A stretch of 23,414 nt of DNA, taken from an uncultured Helicobacteraceae bacterium (GTDB lineage: Bacteria > Campylobacterota > Campylobacteria > Campylobacterales > UBA6016). The notes below the pieces were generated by a model that saw nothing but the letters and a program-made list of their open reading frames with translations, made no database searches and was not told the DNA's origin. Shown here in pieces: positions 7,974 to 15,296 of the stretch; positions within the stretch are counted from its first letter, which is position 1; every line of letters starts with the position of its first letter. Location: positions 1-23,414 of the forward strand of contig CALJKN010000036.1 of NCBI GenBank assembly GCA_937973585.1. The letters are read 5' to 3'. The position numbers were made by a program, and so were the translations under genes.

Positions 7974-9025
7974 TTTAGGCTCGCTTTAAAGGTCACCGAA
8001 TCAACCCCTTTCTCTGTTTTAGTAATATTTGTCTCTTTTTTTAGAGCCGCTTCAATTTCGGTTATTCTTTGTGTTTTTATGGTTATTGAGCTATCGGATG
8101 CGGATAGTTTTATGGACTCTATCGATTCCCCTTGTTGTAAAACTAGTGAGTTTGCCGCTTTTGCGACGGTTCTGAGGTGGTTTTGGGAGTGCTCTATATT
8201 TTTTGCTTTAGAGATTATGTTGTCTATCTCTAGCTTGGTTTGAGGTAGTTTGTATTGCTCCCGTAGGGTTTCTGTTTTTTTGTCAACGTCTGCTGATCTT
8301 TTAATGTCGATAATCGCCTCGGCGATAAATGCCAAAGATATCACGGATAGTGCAATCAAAGACACCTTCAGCCACTTATCTGATTTTATTTCTATCTCTG
8401 AGTTTTGTCTATCGGAGCCAGAGAGGCTTTTTTTGAGTCCGAACGGAGAAAGTTTTATTTTGGATGCTTTGACAGCCGTTGAAAGTTGTAGCTTATGCCC
8501 ATCCTCCAAATATGCAGACGGAATTTTCTCCATTGTGCCGTCTATTGTTGCAAGAGAGTAACTTTCATTGATTTCTATCCGCTCTGTAGCCAAGCCGGAG
8601 AATATATCTTGGGCTGTTACGATATCTATATCATCAGGCTCTATGCCGATATGCTGTCTTAGATATTTTCTTACGGCCGGGAGATCTATTGCAATAAAAT
8701 AGTATGTGTTGCCATCACCTTTTAGCGCTATCTTTTTTAAGTTAGTGCCGTTTTCTAAATCTTCAAAAACTACTTCGGCTATTTTTTTTATTTTATGGAG
8801 ACCGCTTATGCCGACAAGCTCTTTTTTTCTAGTCCAATAAAGGGATGGTGATAGTATTATGCATTGGTTATTGTTTTTGAATGTTTTTTTTGAGGTTATA
8901 TCTTGCATATTAATTTTTGCAAAAAAATCTCTATCCAAAAAAATATACGAGCCGTACTTTTTTACGGGACGTATAGACTTGAGGGCGCTATCTAACGAGG
9001 GTAATTTGTTTAGAGCCTGATTCAT
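7970..9025 (-). CDS. gspL: type II secretion protein GspL
   Basis: A 351-residue inner-membrane platform protein that recruits GspE. The N-terminal cytoplasmic part (about 1-220) resembles the actin-like GspL/PilM domain, for example the segment IGIEPDDIDIVTAQDIFSGL. A single membrane helix near 225-245 (VSLIALSVISLAFIAEAII) is followed by a coiled region and a small periplasmic domain ending in VDSVTFKASLK. It is shorter than the enterobacterial protein (about 400 residues). The ATG at 9025 lies 38 bases inside gspK. Its ribosome site is only a purine-rich GGAAAAAAAG placed rather far upstream, so reinitiation after gspK translation is likely. The stop overlaps the gspM start as ATGA. Confidence 0.82.
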   Translation of the reverse strand: MNQALNKLPSLDSALKSIRPVKKYGSYIFLDRDFFAKINMQDITSKKTFKNNNQCIILSPSLYWTRKKELVGISGLHKIKKIAEVVFEDLENGTNLKKIALKGDGNTYYFIAIDLPAVRKYLRQHIGIEPDDIDIVTAQDIFSGLATERIEINESYSLATIDGTMEKIPSAYLEDGHKLQLSTAVKASKIKLSPFGLKKSLSGSDRQNSEIEIKSDKWLKVSLIALSVISLAFIAEAIIDIKRSADVDKKTETLREQYKLPQTKLEIDNIISKAKNIEHSQNHLRTVAKAANSLVLQQGESIESIKLSASDSSITIKTQRITEIEAALKKETNITKTEKGVDSVTFKASLK

Positions 9026-9881
9026 AAATAAACTTTTTTTCCAGATGTTGAGTTTTATTTTTTGAGATGTTTACGTCTACCAAAAACGAATAAGGCGACT
9101 TGGGATTAAAGCTAATTATAGAGAAGCTTGTTTTAAACTTCTCATAGTTCTTTGATTTTTCAAATCCGGTGCAGTCGTAAAACGGATCATCTGAGTATGC
9201 TGCTATAATCGAATAAACCTCAGATGTCATTATTTTGCAATCAACAAAGTACTGTGCTGGTTTTTTGTAAAAATTAAAAAACAATCTCCAGTCGATTGCA
9301 TCTATGGCGGTATCTCCCGTTTCAAGTTTGTATCCGGCAACAATTTTTTGCAGTTTGTCGTATGACTCTATCTCGCCGTCTTGAAAAGCCCGATCTTTTT
9401 TTGATAGTTCACTAAACGGTTCTCTCTCAAAAACGTCTTTGTCTACTCCGTCTTGGAGCATTGCCAAAAAAAGCGGTTTATATCTTAGTCCATAAAAATC
9501 TAGTGTTTGCGAGAATACCCTCAGATAATCGGGCTTGATGTTGCCCGATGCAATATCGAACATATCGGCAAAAATAATCCTATCATTCATTGGTTTCAAG
9601 GAGACGTTTATATCAAATTCCTGATCGCTGAAGCTGTAGCTTGATTCGTTGCGCAAAAAATATTCAAAGTCTGTTTCGCTTTGTATTTTCGAGAGTTTGA
9701 TCTGAATAAGCTTTGGAAAGTCTTTGACCACTCTGGAAAACTGAGACTCTAGTTCTACGGCAGCCTCTCTGTCGTAAAAGTTTTTTATCACGGTAAAAAA
9801 ACCGACCGATAATGCGGAGACGGCGGCTACAAATATCAGGGCATATATAACGGCAAACCCGCCGCTTTGTTTTCGGGACAT
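8988..9881 (-). CDS. gspK: type II secretion minor pseudopilin GspK
   Basis: A 297-residue minor pseudopilin expected at the tip of the pseudopilus with GspI and GspJ. The N-terminus has a short basic leader, a Gly-Gly before the hydrophobic helix (SGGFAVIYALIFVAAVSALS) and no Glu at mature position 5, the known exception that separates GspK from other pseudopilins. The large body after the helix matches the family's extra alpha domain (a long Tyr/Asp/Phe-rich region). It is the first gene of the minus-strand operon; GGA lies just before the ATG. It should be matured by a prepilin peptidase (GspO/PilD), which is not encoded in the window. Confidence 0.85.
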   Translation of the reverse strand: MSRKQSGGFAVIYALIFVAAVSALSVGFFTVIKNFYDREAAVELESQFSRVVKDFPKLIQIKLSKIQSETDFEYFLRNESSYSFSDQEFDINVSLKPMNDRIIFADMFDIASGNIKPDYLRVFSQTLDFYGLRYKPLFLAMLQDGVDKDVFEREPFSELSKKDRAFQDGEIESYDKLQKIVAGYKLETGDTAIDAIDWRLFFNFYKKPAQYFVDCKIMTSEVYSIIAAYSDDPFYDCTGFEKSKNYEKFKTSFSIISFNPKSPYSFLVDVNISKNKTQHLEKKFIYESGSKQITLVR

Positions 9882-9969
9882 TTTTCCGTTTAGCCTTTTT
9901 TGGTTAAAATCTTAGTTAGTTCGGTATGTTATTGTTACCTATTTTAAGTTAAAGAGGGATTTTGCAGAT
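9882..9969. promoter_or_regulatory. divergent control region between gspK and gspG operons
   Basis: These 88 bases separate the two head-to-head secretion operons and must hold, or lie next to, both promoters. They are very A/T-rich, with several -10-like hexamers (TAAAAT at 9905-9910 and TATGTT at 9925-9930 on the plus strand; TAAGAT on the minus strand) but no good TTGACA-type -35 partner. A GAGGG before the gspG ATG is rather far (11 bases). Exact start sites cannot be fixed from sequence. Confidence 0.4.
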
Positions 9970-10404
9970 ATGAAAAACACTAATAGCAGAAAGGGTTTTA
10001 CCCTAGTTGAGATTATGATCGTAATCATAATTTTGGGTCTTCTGGCGGCACTTGTCGTTCCTAACCTTGTTGGCAAGGGCGAAGAGGCGAAGCAAAAGCT
10101 AGTGTGCGTACAGATGAAGAGTCTAACGGAGGCTCTAAATATGTTTAAGGCCGATAACGGCGTTTATCCGGATACCGAAGAGGGGCTTGATGCGTTAGTG
10201 AAAAATCCGAATCCGGAAAAATATAAAAATTATTCACAAAACGGCTACTTGGGGTCAAAAAATCTTCCGCAAGACCCTTGGAAACATAAATTTATATATC
10301 TAAACAACGGCGGTAGTTTTGAGATAATTTCGCTAGGAGCTGACGCAAAAGAGGGTGGTGAGGGTGAAAGCAAAGATTTTAAATCCTCAGAGTGCGGTCA
10401 GTAG
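9970..10404 (+). CDS. gspG: type II secretion major pseudopilin GspG
   Basis: A 144-residue major pseudopilin. The prepilin signal RKGFTLVEIMIVIIILGLLA shows cleavage after Gly and the Glu at mature position 5. The globular part carries GspG signatures: YPDTEEGLDALV, then LPQDPWKHKFIY, then SLGADAKEGGEGESKDF. The last two are the calcium-binding loop region conserved in true GspG and missing from type IV pilins. It opens the plus-strand operon, divergent to gspK, and is followed after four bases by gspH. Maturation needs a prepilin peptidase encoded elsewhere. Confidence 0.97.
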   Translation: MKNTNSRKGFTLVEIMIVIIILGLLAALVVPNLVGKGEEAKQKLVCVQMKSLTEALNMFKADNGVYPDTEEGLDALVKNPNPEKYKNYSQNGYLGSKNLPQDPWKHKFIYLNNGGSFEIISLGADAKEGGEGESKDFKSSECGQ

Positions 10405-10408
10405 CTAG

Positions 10409-10975
10409 GTGTCTAAAAAAGGCTTTACCCTATTTGAGCTACTTTTGGTAGTGGCTCTTATCGGGCTTTTTTTTATTTTTATTACTCCAAACTTGATGAG
10501 GCAAGCTAAGATATCTAAAGAGGCAAATATCACGACTCTTAGGGGGTATCTAGGTGACTATGCACTAAAAAGCAATATCAAAGAAAAAATCAGTTTTATC
10601 TGCAAAGGCGGGAGCTTAACGGATTGTTTTATCTCTTCAGAAGGCGGTAAAAAACTTGAAGATGGAATCACACTTAAAGTTGCAGATAAGAATGCTTTTG
10701 TGGCTTACGACGTAAAGCCTGACGGAGAGCTGTACGAAATGAATTTTGATGGACTAAAAGGAAATTTTCAAAAAGATGTAATTCTCAACTTTGCTTTTAA
10801 CCCGGCTACCGGTATTTCTGATTCGTTTGTGTTATATGATGGGAAAGAGTATTTTGTCCAAGACGCAATAAGGGATTCAGTTTTAGTGTTTAAAGATTCG
10901 ATAGAGGCAAAAAAAGCTTTTGTCAAATATGACAAAATGCCGATTAATGATTCAAAGTACTTTTTTAATGAATAA
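10409..10975 (+). CDS. gspH: type II secretion minor pseudopilin GspH
   Basis: A 188-residue minor pseudopilin with the prepilin signal KKGFTLFELLLVVALIGLFF (Gly before Phe, Glu at mature position 5) and a beta-rich body that includes GISDSFVLYDGKEYFVQD. The start is GTG four bases after the gspG stop, without a strong ribosome site, so it is probably translated by coupling. Assignment as GspH rests on position (G-H-I-J order) and on the signal; the globular part diverges too much to confirm from memory. It overlaps gspI by 8 bases. Confidence 0.8.
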   Translation: MSKKGFTLFELLLVVALIGLFFIFITPNLMRQAKISKEANITTLRGYLGDYALKSNIKEKISFICKGGSLTDCFISSEGGKKLEDGITLKVADKNAFVAYDVKPDGELYEMNFDGLKGNFQKDVILNFAFNPATGISDSFVLYDGKEYFVQDAIRDSVLVFKDSIEAKKAFVKYDKMPINDSKYFFNE

Positions 10976-11375
10976 AAAAGCATTTACTATTGTAGAGACG
11001 ATTATCGCAGTAATGATAGTAGTGTTTGCGGCGGTAGCCGTTATACAAATGCAAAGTGGCGGTATAAAAAATATCGACAGATTAAATCAGAGGGCAGAAA
11101 ACAAATATAAGTTTACATTCTTGTTGAATGATGATAATTTGCAAAGCATAGGCAGTAGAGCCGATTTTGCGTCTTATATAACATCGAAATATCCGATAGA
11201 CAATCAGAAAGTAGCAGATGCGATTAAGAATATAGAGTTTATAAAAAGCGAAGATGAGACATCTGTATATTTGTTGGATGCGATGGGTTCTAATGCAATG
11301 AGAGGATTTAGAAAAAAAATCGAGATAGGCGGTTCGTCGGTTGCCATATATGGTTTTAAAGAGGAGAAGCGTTGA
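10968..11375 (+). CDS. gspI: type II secretion minor pseudopilin GspI
   Basis: A protein of about 135 residues with the prepilin signal MNKKAFTIVETIIAVMIVVF. Here Ala replaces Gly at the cleavage site, which is tolerated in GspI, and Glu is at mature position 5. The ATG at 10968 is chosen over an in-frame ATG at 10920 because it gives the normal four-residue leader. It overlaps the gspH stop. The order and small size fit GspI, which with GspJ and GspK nucleates the pseudopilus tip. Confidence 0.85.
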   Translation: MNKKAFTIVETIIAVMIVVFAAVAVIQMQSGGIKNIDRLNQRAENKYKFTFLLNDDNLQSIGSRADFASYITSKYPIDNQKVADAIKNIEFIKSEDETSVYLLDAMGSNAMRGFRKKIEIGGSSVAIYGFKEEKR

Positions 11376-11881
11376 AAAAAGGTTTTACCCTCGTTGAACT
11401 GTTGTTGTCTCTTGTTCTTACGATGCTAATAGTGTATTTTTCTTACTCTTTTTTAAATGATGCAAAAGCAAAAGGGAATTGGGGGTTTGAAACTGACAAA
11501 AAAGCCCTATCTCGCTCCTATCTTTTCGGTACACTAAAAAATGACTTACTGTATTCATTGTCCTATCAGATCCAAGGCGGCAAAGAGTATTCGATATTAA
11601 GGCTAAAAACAAAAAATGGACTTCATATTTCCGGCGAGCCTTTTGTCGTATGGTTGGTTTTAAAAGAGGGCAGGGAACTTGTAAGGTTGGAGTCTGCCGA
11701 AGAGATACCTTTGCCGCTACCGGAGAGCTCTATATATAAAGTGTTTATGGACGGTTTTGGCTCTGATTGCGAGATATTTAAGGCATATACCTCGTCTGGT
11801 TCTACCGATATGATGATGTTTGTAGGTCTTAAAAATGAAAAGCCCTATATTTTCGAGGTTCCTCTAAAACTAACTAACTAG
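11372..11881 (+). CDS. gspJ: type II secretion minor pseudopilin GspJ
   Basis: A 169-residue minor pseudopilin with the signal MKKGFTLVELLLSLVLTMLI (Gly before Phe, Glu at mature position 5) and a body typical of GspJ size. The start codon is TTG, overlapping the gspI stop as TTGA and preceded by a strong GAGGAG, so the unusual start is well supported. It closes the pseudopilin set. The stop is only eight bases from the next gene, a sugar aminotransferase, which makes co-transcription with glycan genes likely. Confidence 0.85.
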   Translation: MKKGFTLVELLLSLVLTMLIVYFSYSFLNDAKAKGNWGFETDKKALSRSYLFGTLKNDLLYSLSYQIQGGKEYSILRLKTKNGLHISGEPFVVWLVLKEGRELVRLESAEEIPLPLPESSIYKVFMDGFGSDCEIFKAYTSSGSTDMMMFVGLKNEKPYIFEVPLKLTN

Positions 11882-11889
11882 GAAAAACA

Positions 11890-12987
11890 ATGGAATTTAT
11901 CAATCTAAAAGCGCAGTATGCCGCATATAAAGCGGAGATAGACGAGAGGGTTTTGTCTGTATTCGGATCGGCGGCGTTTATCATGGGAAAAGAGGTAGAG
12001 GAGCTAGAGGGAGCTCTGTCGGCGTATACCGGGGCGAAACATACGATTTCATGTGCTAGCGGGACGGATGCGCTACTGCTTGCCTTGATGGCGCTTGATA
12101 TAAAAGCCGGAGATGAGGTTATTACAACTCCGTTTACGTTTATCGCAACTGCCGAAGTTATAGCCCTTTTGGGGGCAAAACCGGTATTTGTTGACATTGA
12201 GGAAGAGAGCTACAATATCGACCCGTCAAAGATAGAAGCGGCTATAACCCCCAAAACAAAGGCGATTATCCCTGTTAGCCTGTACGGTCAATGCGCCGAT
12301 ATGGACGAGATAAACCAAATAGCTGAAAAATATGGGGTTACGGTGATTGAGGATGGGGCACAGAGCTTTGGGGCTGAGTACAAAGGGAGAAAATCGTGCA
12401 ATCTTTCACGCATCGGGTGTACTAGCTTTTTCCCGTCAAAACCGCTCGGTTGCTACGGCGATGGCGGTGCTGTTTTTACGTCGGATGATGACATAGCCGC
12501 AAAGCTAAAATCTCTAAGAAACCACGGTCAGGGTGAGAGATATATGCACAAATACGTAGGCATAAACGGTAGGTTGGATGCGGTACAGGCAGCCGTTTTG
12601 AATGTTAAGCTAAAATATTTTGACGACGAACTCAAAAAAAGGGAAGAGCTTGCCGCAAACTACGCATCTTTGCTTACGGGTGCCGATTTGACGTTGCCTA
12701 CCGTGAAAAGCGATAGGACAAGCGTATATGGTCAGTATTCGGTCAGGGTAAAAAATCGAGATTCCGTGATTGCTTCACTCTCAAACGCCAAAATTCCAAC
12801 CGCCGTTCACTACCCTAGGCCGCTCCATCTACAAGAGTGCTTTGCGTATCTGGGTCTTAATGAGGGGAGTTTTTTGGTTAGCGAGAAGGTATCGAGTGAG
12901 ATTATGAGCCTTCCGTTTAGTCCATTTTTGGATTTTACCGAACAAGAGGCGGTGGCAACGGCTTTAAAAAGCGCCGTACACCGATAG
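11890..12987 (+). CDS. wbpE: WbpE-like UDP-sugar aminotransferase (DegT/DnrJ/EryC1 family)
   Basis: A 365-residue PLP enzyme that transfers an amino group onto a keto sugar nucleotide. It closely resembles WbpE/WlbC, the 3-aminotransferases that make UDP-2-acetamido-3-amino-2,3-dideoxy-glucuronate. Shared segments include EFINLK at the start, KAIIPVSLYGQCADMDEIN, and TSFFPSKPLGCYGDGGAVF with the PLP-binding Lys at residue 184. ATAEVIALLGAKPVFVDI and PTAVHYPRPLH are also shared. The ribosome site is AGGA about six bases before the ATG. It follows gspJ after eight bases and abuts the flippase gene. The partner dehydrogenase and acetyltransferase (WbpB/WbpD types) are not in the window. The family is certain; the exact substrate is inferred from resemblance. 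Confidence 0.85.
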   Translation: MEFINLKAQYAAYKAEIDERVLSVFGSAAFIMGKEVEELEGALSAYTGAKHTISCASGTDALLLALMALDIKAGDEVITTPFTFIATAEVIALLGAKPVFVDIEEESYNIDPSKIEAAITPKTKAIIPVSLYGQCADMDEINQIAEKYGVTVIEDGAQSFGAEYKGRKSCNLSRIGCTSFFPSKPLGCYGDGGAVFTSDDDIAAKLKSLRNHGQGERYMHKYVGINGRLDAVQAAVLNVKLKYFDDELKKREELAANYASLLTGADLTLPTVKSDRTSVYGQYSVRVKNRDSVIASLSNAKIPTAVHYPRPLHLQECFAYLGLNEGSFLVSEKVSSEIMSLPFSPFLDFTEQEAVATALKSAVHR

Positions 12988-14202
12988 ATGTTCAGAAACG
13001 GCCTCTCTCTGACGGCCTTACAGCTTTTTAGCTACGCCGTCCCTTTTTTACTCCTCCCCTATCTATCCAGAACGCTTGGAGTTGCGGGGTTTGGAGAGGT
13101 TGCTTTGGTGTGGGCTATCGGAGCGTATATACAGATTTTTGCCGATTTCGGTTTTTACGTCTATGGGGCAAAAGAGGCGGCAGTACATAGAGACGACAAT
13201 GCAGAGCTTTCCAGGCTTTGGTCATCGGCGCTTTTGATCAAATCTGTCTTGTTGGCCATCTCGTTTTTGATGATGCTCCTTGCCGCTTTTTTATCAGGCT
13301 CCTCTATCTCCCTTTTTGCATTTATGTGGGTTGCGCTGGCGGCTCAGGCTTTGGCTCCGTCGTGGTTTTTTCAGGGGCTCGAAAAAGGGTTTGCGCTACT
13401 TGTCTTTGCTCTGTCGGCTCAGGTGGCGGGAGCTGTTTTGACCGTTTTTACGGTAAAGTCACCGGATGATTTGGTATTTGTCGCCGCCTCTCAGGCTTTT
13501 GCGTGGGTTGCCGTATCGTTTTTAGCAAATATTTTTGTTGCAAAAAAATACTCTCTGATTTTATCTATTCCACGGCCGGAATATCTCAAAAAGACAGTTT
13601 CCGAGGCTTACCACCTGTTTGTCGCAAACGTTGCGATATCATTTTATGTCAACCTCCCGTCTTTGGCGTTAGGTGTTTTCTCTACAAAAAACGAGTTAGC
13701 TGTTTTTACGGCTGCACAAAAGATAGTCTTTGCGTTGCAGGGGCTGTTTACTCCGGTCTCGTCGGCCGTGTTTCCGAGAAGCTCCAGATTGGCAAAAGAA
13801 AACGGAGTAGGGCATACCTCTTTTGTGGCTAGATTTTGGCTTTTGTCGATAGCTTGTTTTTTTGTTTTTGGATCTTTTTTGTTTATGTTCTCGGACGAAA
13901 TTGTCTCCTTGGCTTTTGGAGCGGAGTTTTCAAAAAGTGGCGAAATCCTAAAAATCATGGCATTTGGCCCTATGTTTGTAGCCGCTAGCATCGTAGCTTC
14001 AAATCATTACGTAATCCCCATAGGAAAAGCCCCGAAACTAAAAAAAATATACATATCTGTAGCTATAGCAGGGTCGGTCGCCTCGGTATTTTTATGCGGT
14101 TTTTTTGGGGCTGTCGGCGGAGCGTATTTATATCTTGCGGTCGAAGCGGCCGTTTGCGGTTGGCTCGGGTTTGCCGCCTTGTCTATGAGGCAAAAAACCT
14201 AA
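12988..14202 (+). CDS. Wzx/RfbX-type polysaccharide flippase
   Basis: A 404-residue integral membrane protein with about 12 hydrophobic segments. It should flip lipid-linked oligosaccharides across the inner membrane. The N-terminus (FSYAVPFLLLPYLSRTLGVAG, then FADFGFYVYGAKEAAVHRDD) is characteristic of the Wzx/MOP family: the PYLSRTLG and FGxxxxGxKE-like motifs are present. The ATG comes directly after the aminotransferase stop, so the genes are coupled. The last 20 bases overlap the end of a converging minus-strand glycosyltransferase gene. The substrate is probably the glycan made by the neighbouring genes; specificity cannot be read from sequence. Confidence 0.88.
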   Translation: MFRNGLSLTALQLFSYAVPFLLLPYLSRTLGVAGFGEVALVWAIGAYIQIFADFGFYVYGAKEAAVHRDDNAELSRLWSSALLIKSVLLAISFLMMLLAAFLSGSSISLFAFMWVALAAQALAPSWFFQGLEKGFALLVFALSAQVAGAVLTVFTVKSPDDLVFVAASQAFAWVAVSFLANIFVAKKYSLILSIPRPEYLKKTVSEAYHLFVANVAISFYVNLPSLALGVFSTKNELAVFTAAQKIVFALQGLFTPVSSAVFPRSSRLAKENGVGHTSFVARFWLLSIACFFVFGSFLFMFSDEIVSLAFGAEFSKSGEILKIMAFGPMFVAASIVASNHYVIPIGKAPKLKKIYISVAIAGSVASVFLCGFFGAVGGAYLYLAVEAAVCGWLGFAALSMRQKT

Positions 14203-15133
14203 ACGCAAATTTTACGGCTCTGATTTTATTGAAAAGTGTCAGCATAAGGATGTTTTTTACCGTAAAATCGCCGCTTTTTTTGATCGCCTCTTTAAAAAAC
14301 GAGATGCATTCGAGATTTTTTTGGGTGTAGCTAAACCCGAAAAGATCGAAGATCCCCCCTAGATGCCTATTGATGAGCTTGGCTTGGTTTTCTGGGTTTA
14401 GAGATATATCTCCGGCTATTTTTTTCTTAAGCTCCCAGAGCCTAAAGAAAGAGTCGATATATGATGCTTTCATTGTATGCATAATAGACCCCTCTCTCTG
14501 GACGTAGCTATATACGAGATTTGGCAAAAATGAGACTTTGTCGGCTTTTTTTAGGAGCAGTAGATTTAGGTATTGATCCTCTCCAAGATTAAAAATGCCG
14601 GACGGGAAAGAGAGCGCATCAAATAGTGATGTTTTGTATAGTTTATTCCAAACCGGATAGAGTCCGGTTTCCAAAAAGTCGTCACACAAAAGCGCCCTGA
14701 GAGCCTCTTTGGAGTCTACTACCCCGTATTTTGGGGCTATTGTCTGAAGCGGCTTGCCGTTTTCATCTACGGTTTCAAATCCGGCAACGGCTATATCGCT
14801 TTTTGCTTCGAGGGCACTTTTTAGGAGAAGCTCTATCATATCCTCTTTGACGTAGTCGTCTGAATCGATAAAGGCTAGATATTCACCGTTTGCCGTTTTT
14901 GCCCCGAGTCTTCTAACGCTGATTAGTCCACCGTTTTCCTTGTGGATCACCTTTACTCTCTCGTCTTTGTCGCCCCATTTATCCAAAATATCACTGCACC
15001 CGTCGGTACTTCCGTCGTTGATGCATAAAATTTCAATATTTTTGTAGGTTTGTTTTATGATGCTTTCGATACACTTATCCAAGAATTTTTCTACGTTATA
15101 GACCGGTACTATGATACTTACTAACTTATCCAC
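14183..15133 (-). CDS. GT2-family glycosyltransferase
   Basis: An inverting glycosyltransferase of about 316 residues with a GT-A fold. The N-terminus reads VSIIVPVYNVEKFLDKCIES, followed by INDGSTDGCSDIL and the DXD-type FIDSDDYV that binds the metal and nucleotide sugar. The start is set at GTG 15133 (VDKLVSII), which has GGA about nine bases upstream. An upstream in-frame TTG at 15169 would add 12 residues ahead of the conserved core and lacks a ribosome site. The gene runs against its neighbours: it overlaps the flippase tail by 20 bases and is divergent from the first GT4 gene. It has a cytoplasmic or membrane-associated role in glycan assembly. The sugar is unknown. Confidence 0.9.
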   Translation of the reverse strand: MDKLVSIIVPVYNVEKFLDKCIESIIKQTYKNIEILCINDGSTDGCSDILDKWGDKDERVKVIHKENGGLISVRRLGAKTANGEYLAFIDSDDYVKEDMIELLLKSALEAKSDIAVAGFETVDENGKPLQTIAPKYGVVDSKEALRALLCDDFLETGLYPVWNKLYKTSLFDALSFPSGIFNLGEDQYLNLLLLKKADKVSFLPNLVYSYVQREGSIMHTMKASYIDSFFRLWELKKKIAGDISLNPENQAKLINRHLGGIFDLFGFSYTQKNLECISFFKEAIKKSGDFTVKNILMLTLFNKIRAVKFAFRFFAS

Positions 15134-15164
15134 TTTATATCCATTCGACTTTTCTTTGAAATAA

Positions 15165-15170
15165 TACAAT
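15165..15170 (+). promoter_or_regulatory. possible -10 element upstream of the first leader element
   Basis: TACAAT differs from TATAAT at one position and would start transcription near 15177, about 35 bases before the repeated leader element. No good -35 box is seen, although Campylobacterota vegetative promoters often lack one. This is a weak call in A/T-rich sequence. Confidence 0.25.
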
Positions 15171-15211
15171 CCAAATAGTTAATGGAGGCTTCTACTCAAT
15201 ATTCATTTTCC

Positions 15212-15286
15212 AAAAGAGCAACTAGTTGCGAGAGCCGTCTGCTGAAGACCTAATTTACGGCTTTGCCGGAAATTTGAGAATTGATT
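15212..15286 (+). promoter_or_regulatory. candidate structured leader element, copy 1
   Basis: This is copy 1 of a sequence repeated at 17578-17653. The first 25 bases (15212-15236) are identical in both copies and include a perfect 12-base palindrome GCAACTAGTTGC at 15218-15229. A second identical block of 16 bases starts at 15241, and a third of 12 starts near 15271. Between them lies a hairpin (15252-15261 with 15265-15274, triloop TTT) with nine of ten pairs formed. Its tip differs from copy 2 but still pairs. The element ends about ten bases before the ATG of a GT4 glycosyltransferase gene. It matches no riboswitch or JUMPstart/ops element that I know. It is read as a 5' leader RNA or operator-containing leader; function unknown. 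Confidence 0.55.
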
Positions 15287-15296
15287 AAAGAATTCA

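Noticed and set aside
1728..11881. Type IV pilus or competence pseudopilus locus
   Set aside because: There is no PilT-type ATPase and no PilM/N/O/P/Q set. GspC with PDZ, GspL/M, GspK lacking Glu5 and the GspG calcium loop indicate type II secretion.
14094..14330. Plus-strand reading frame across the flippase/GT2 junction
   Set aside because: It overlaps two well-supported genes in other frames and has no ribosome site or recognisable domain.
15134..15169. TTG start at 15169 for the GT2 gene
   Set aside because: It adds 12 residues before the conserved VSIIVPVYN core and has no ribosome site. GTG at 15133 has one and matches the usual family start.
15212..15286. JUMPstart/ops element for RfaH-type antitermination of a polysaccharide operon
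   Set aside because: The position would fit, but the ops core (GGCGGTAGCGTG-like) is absent from both copies.
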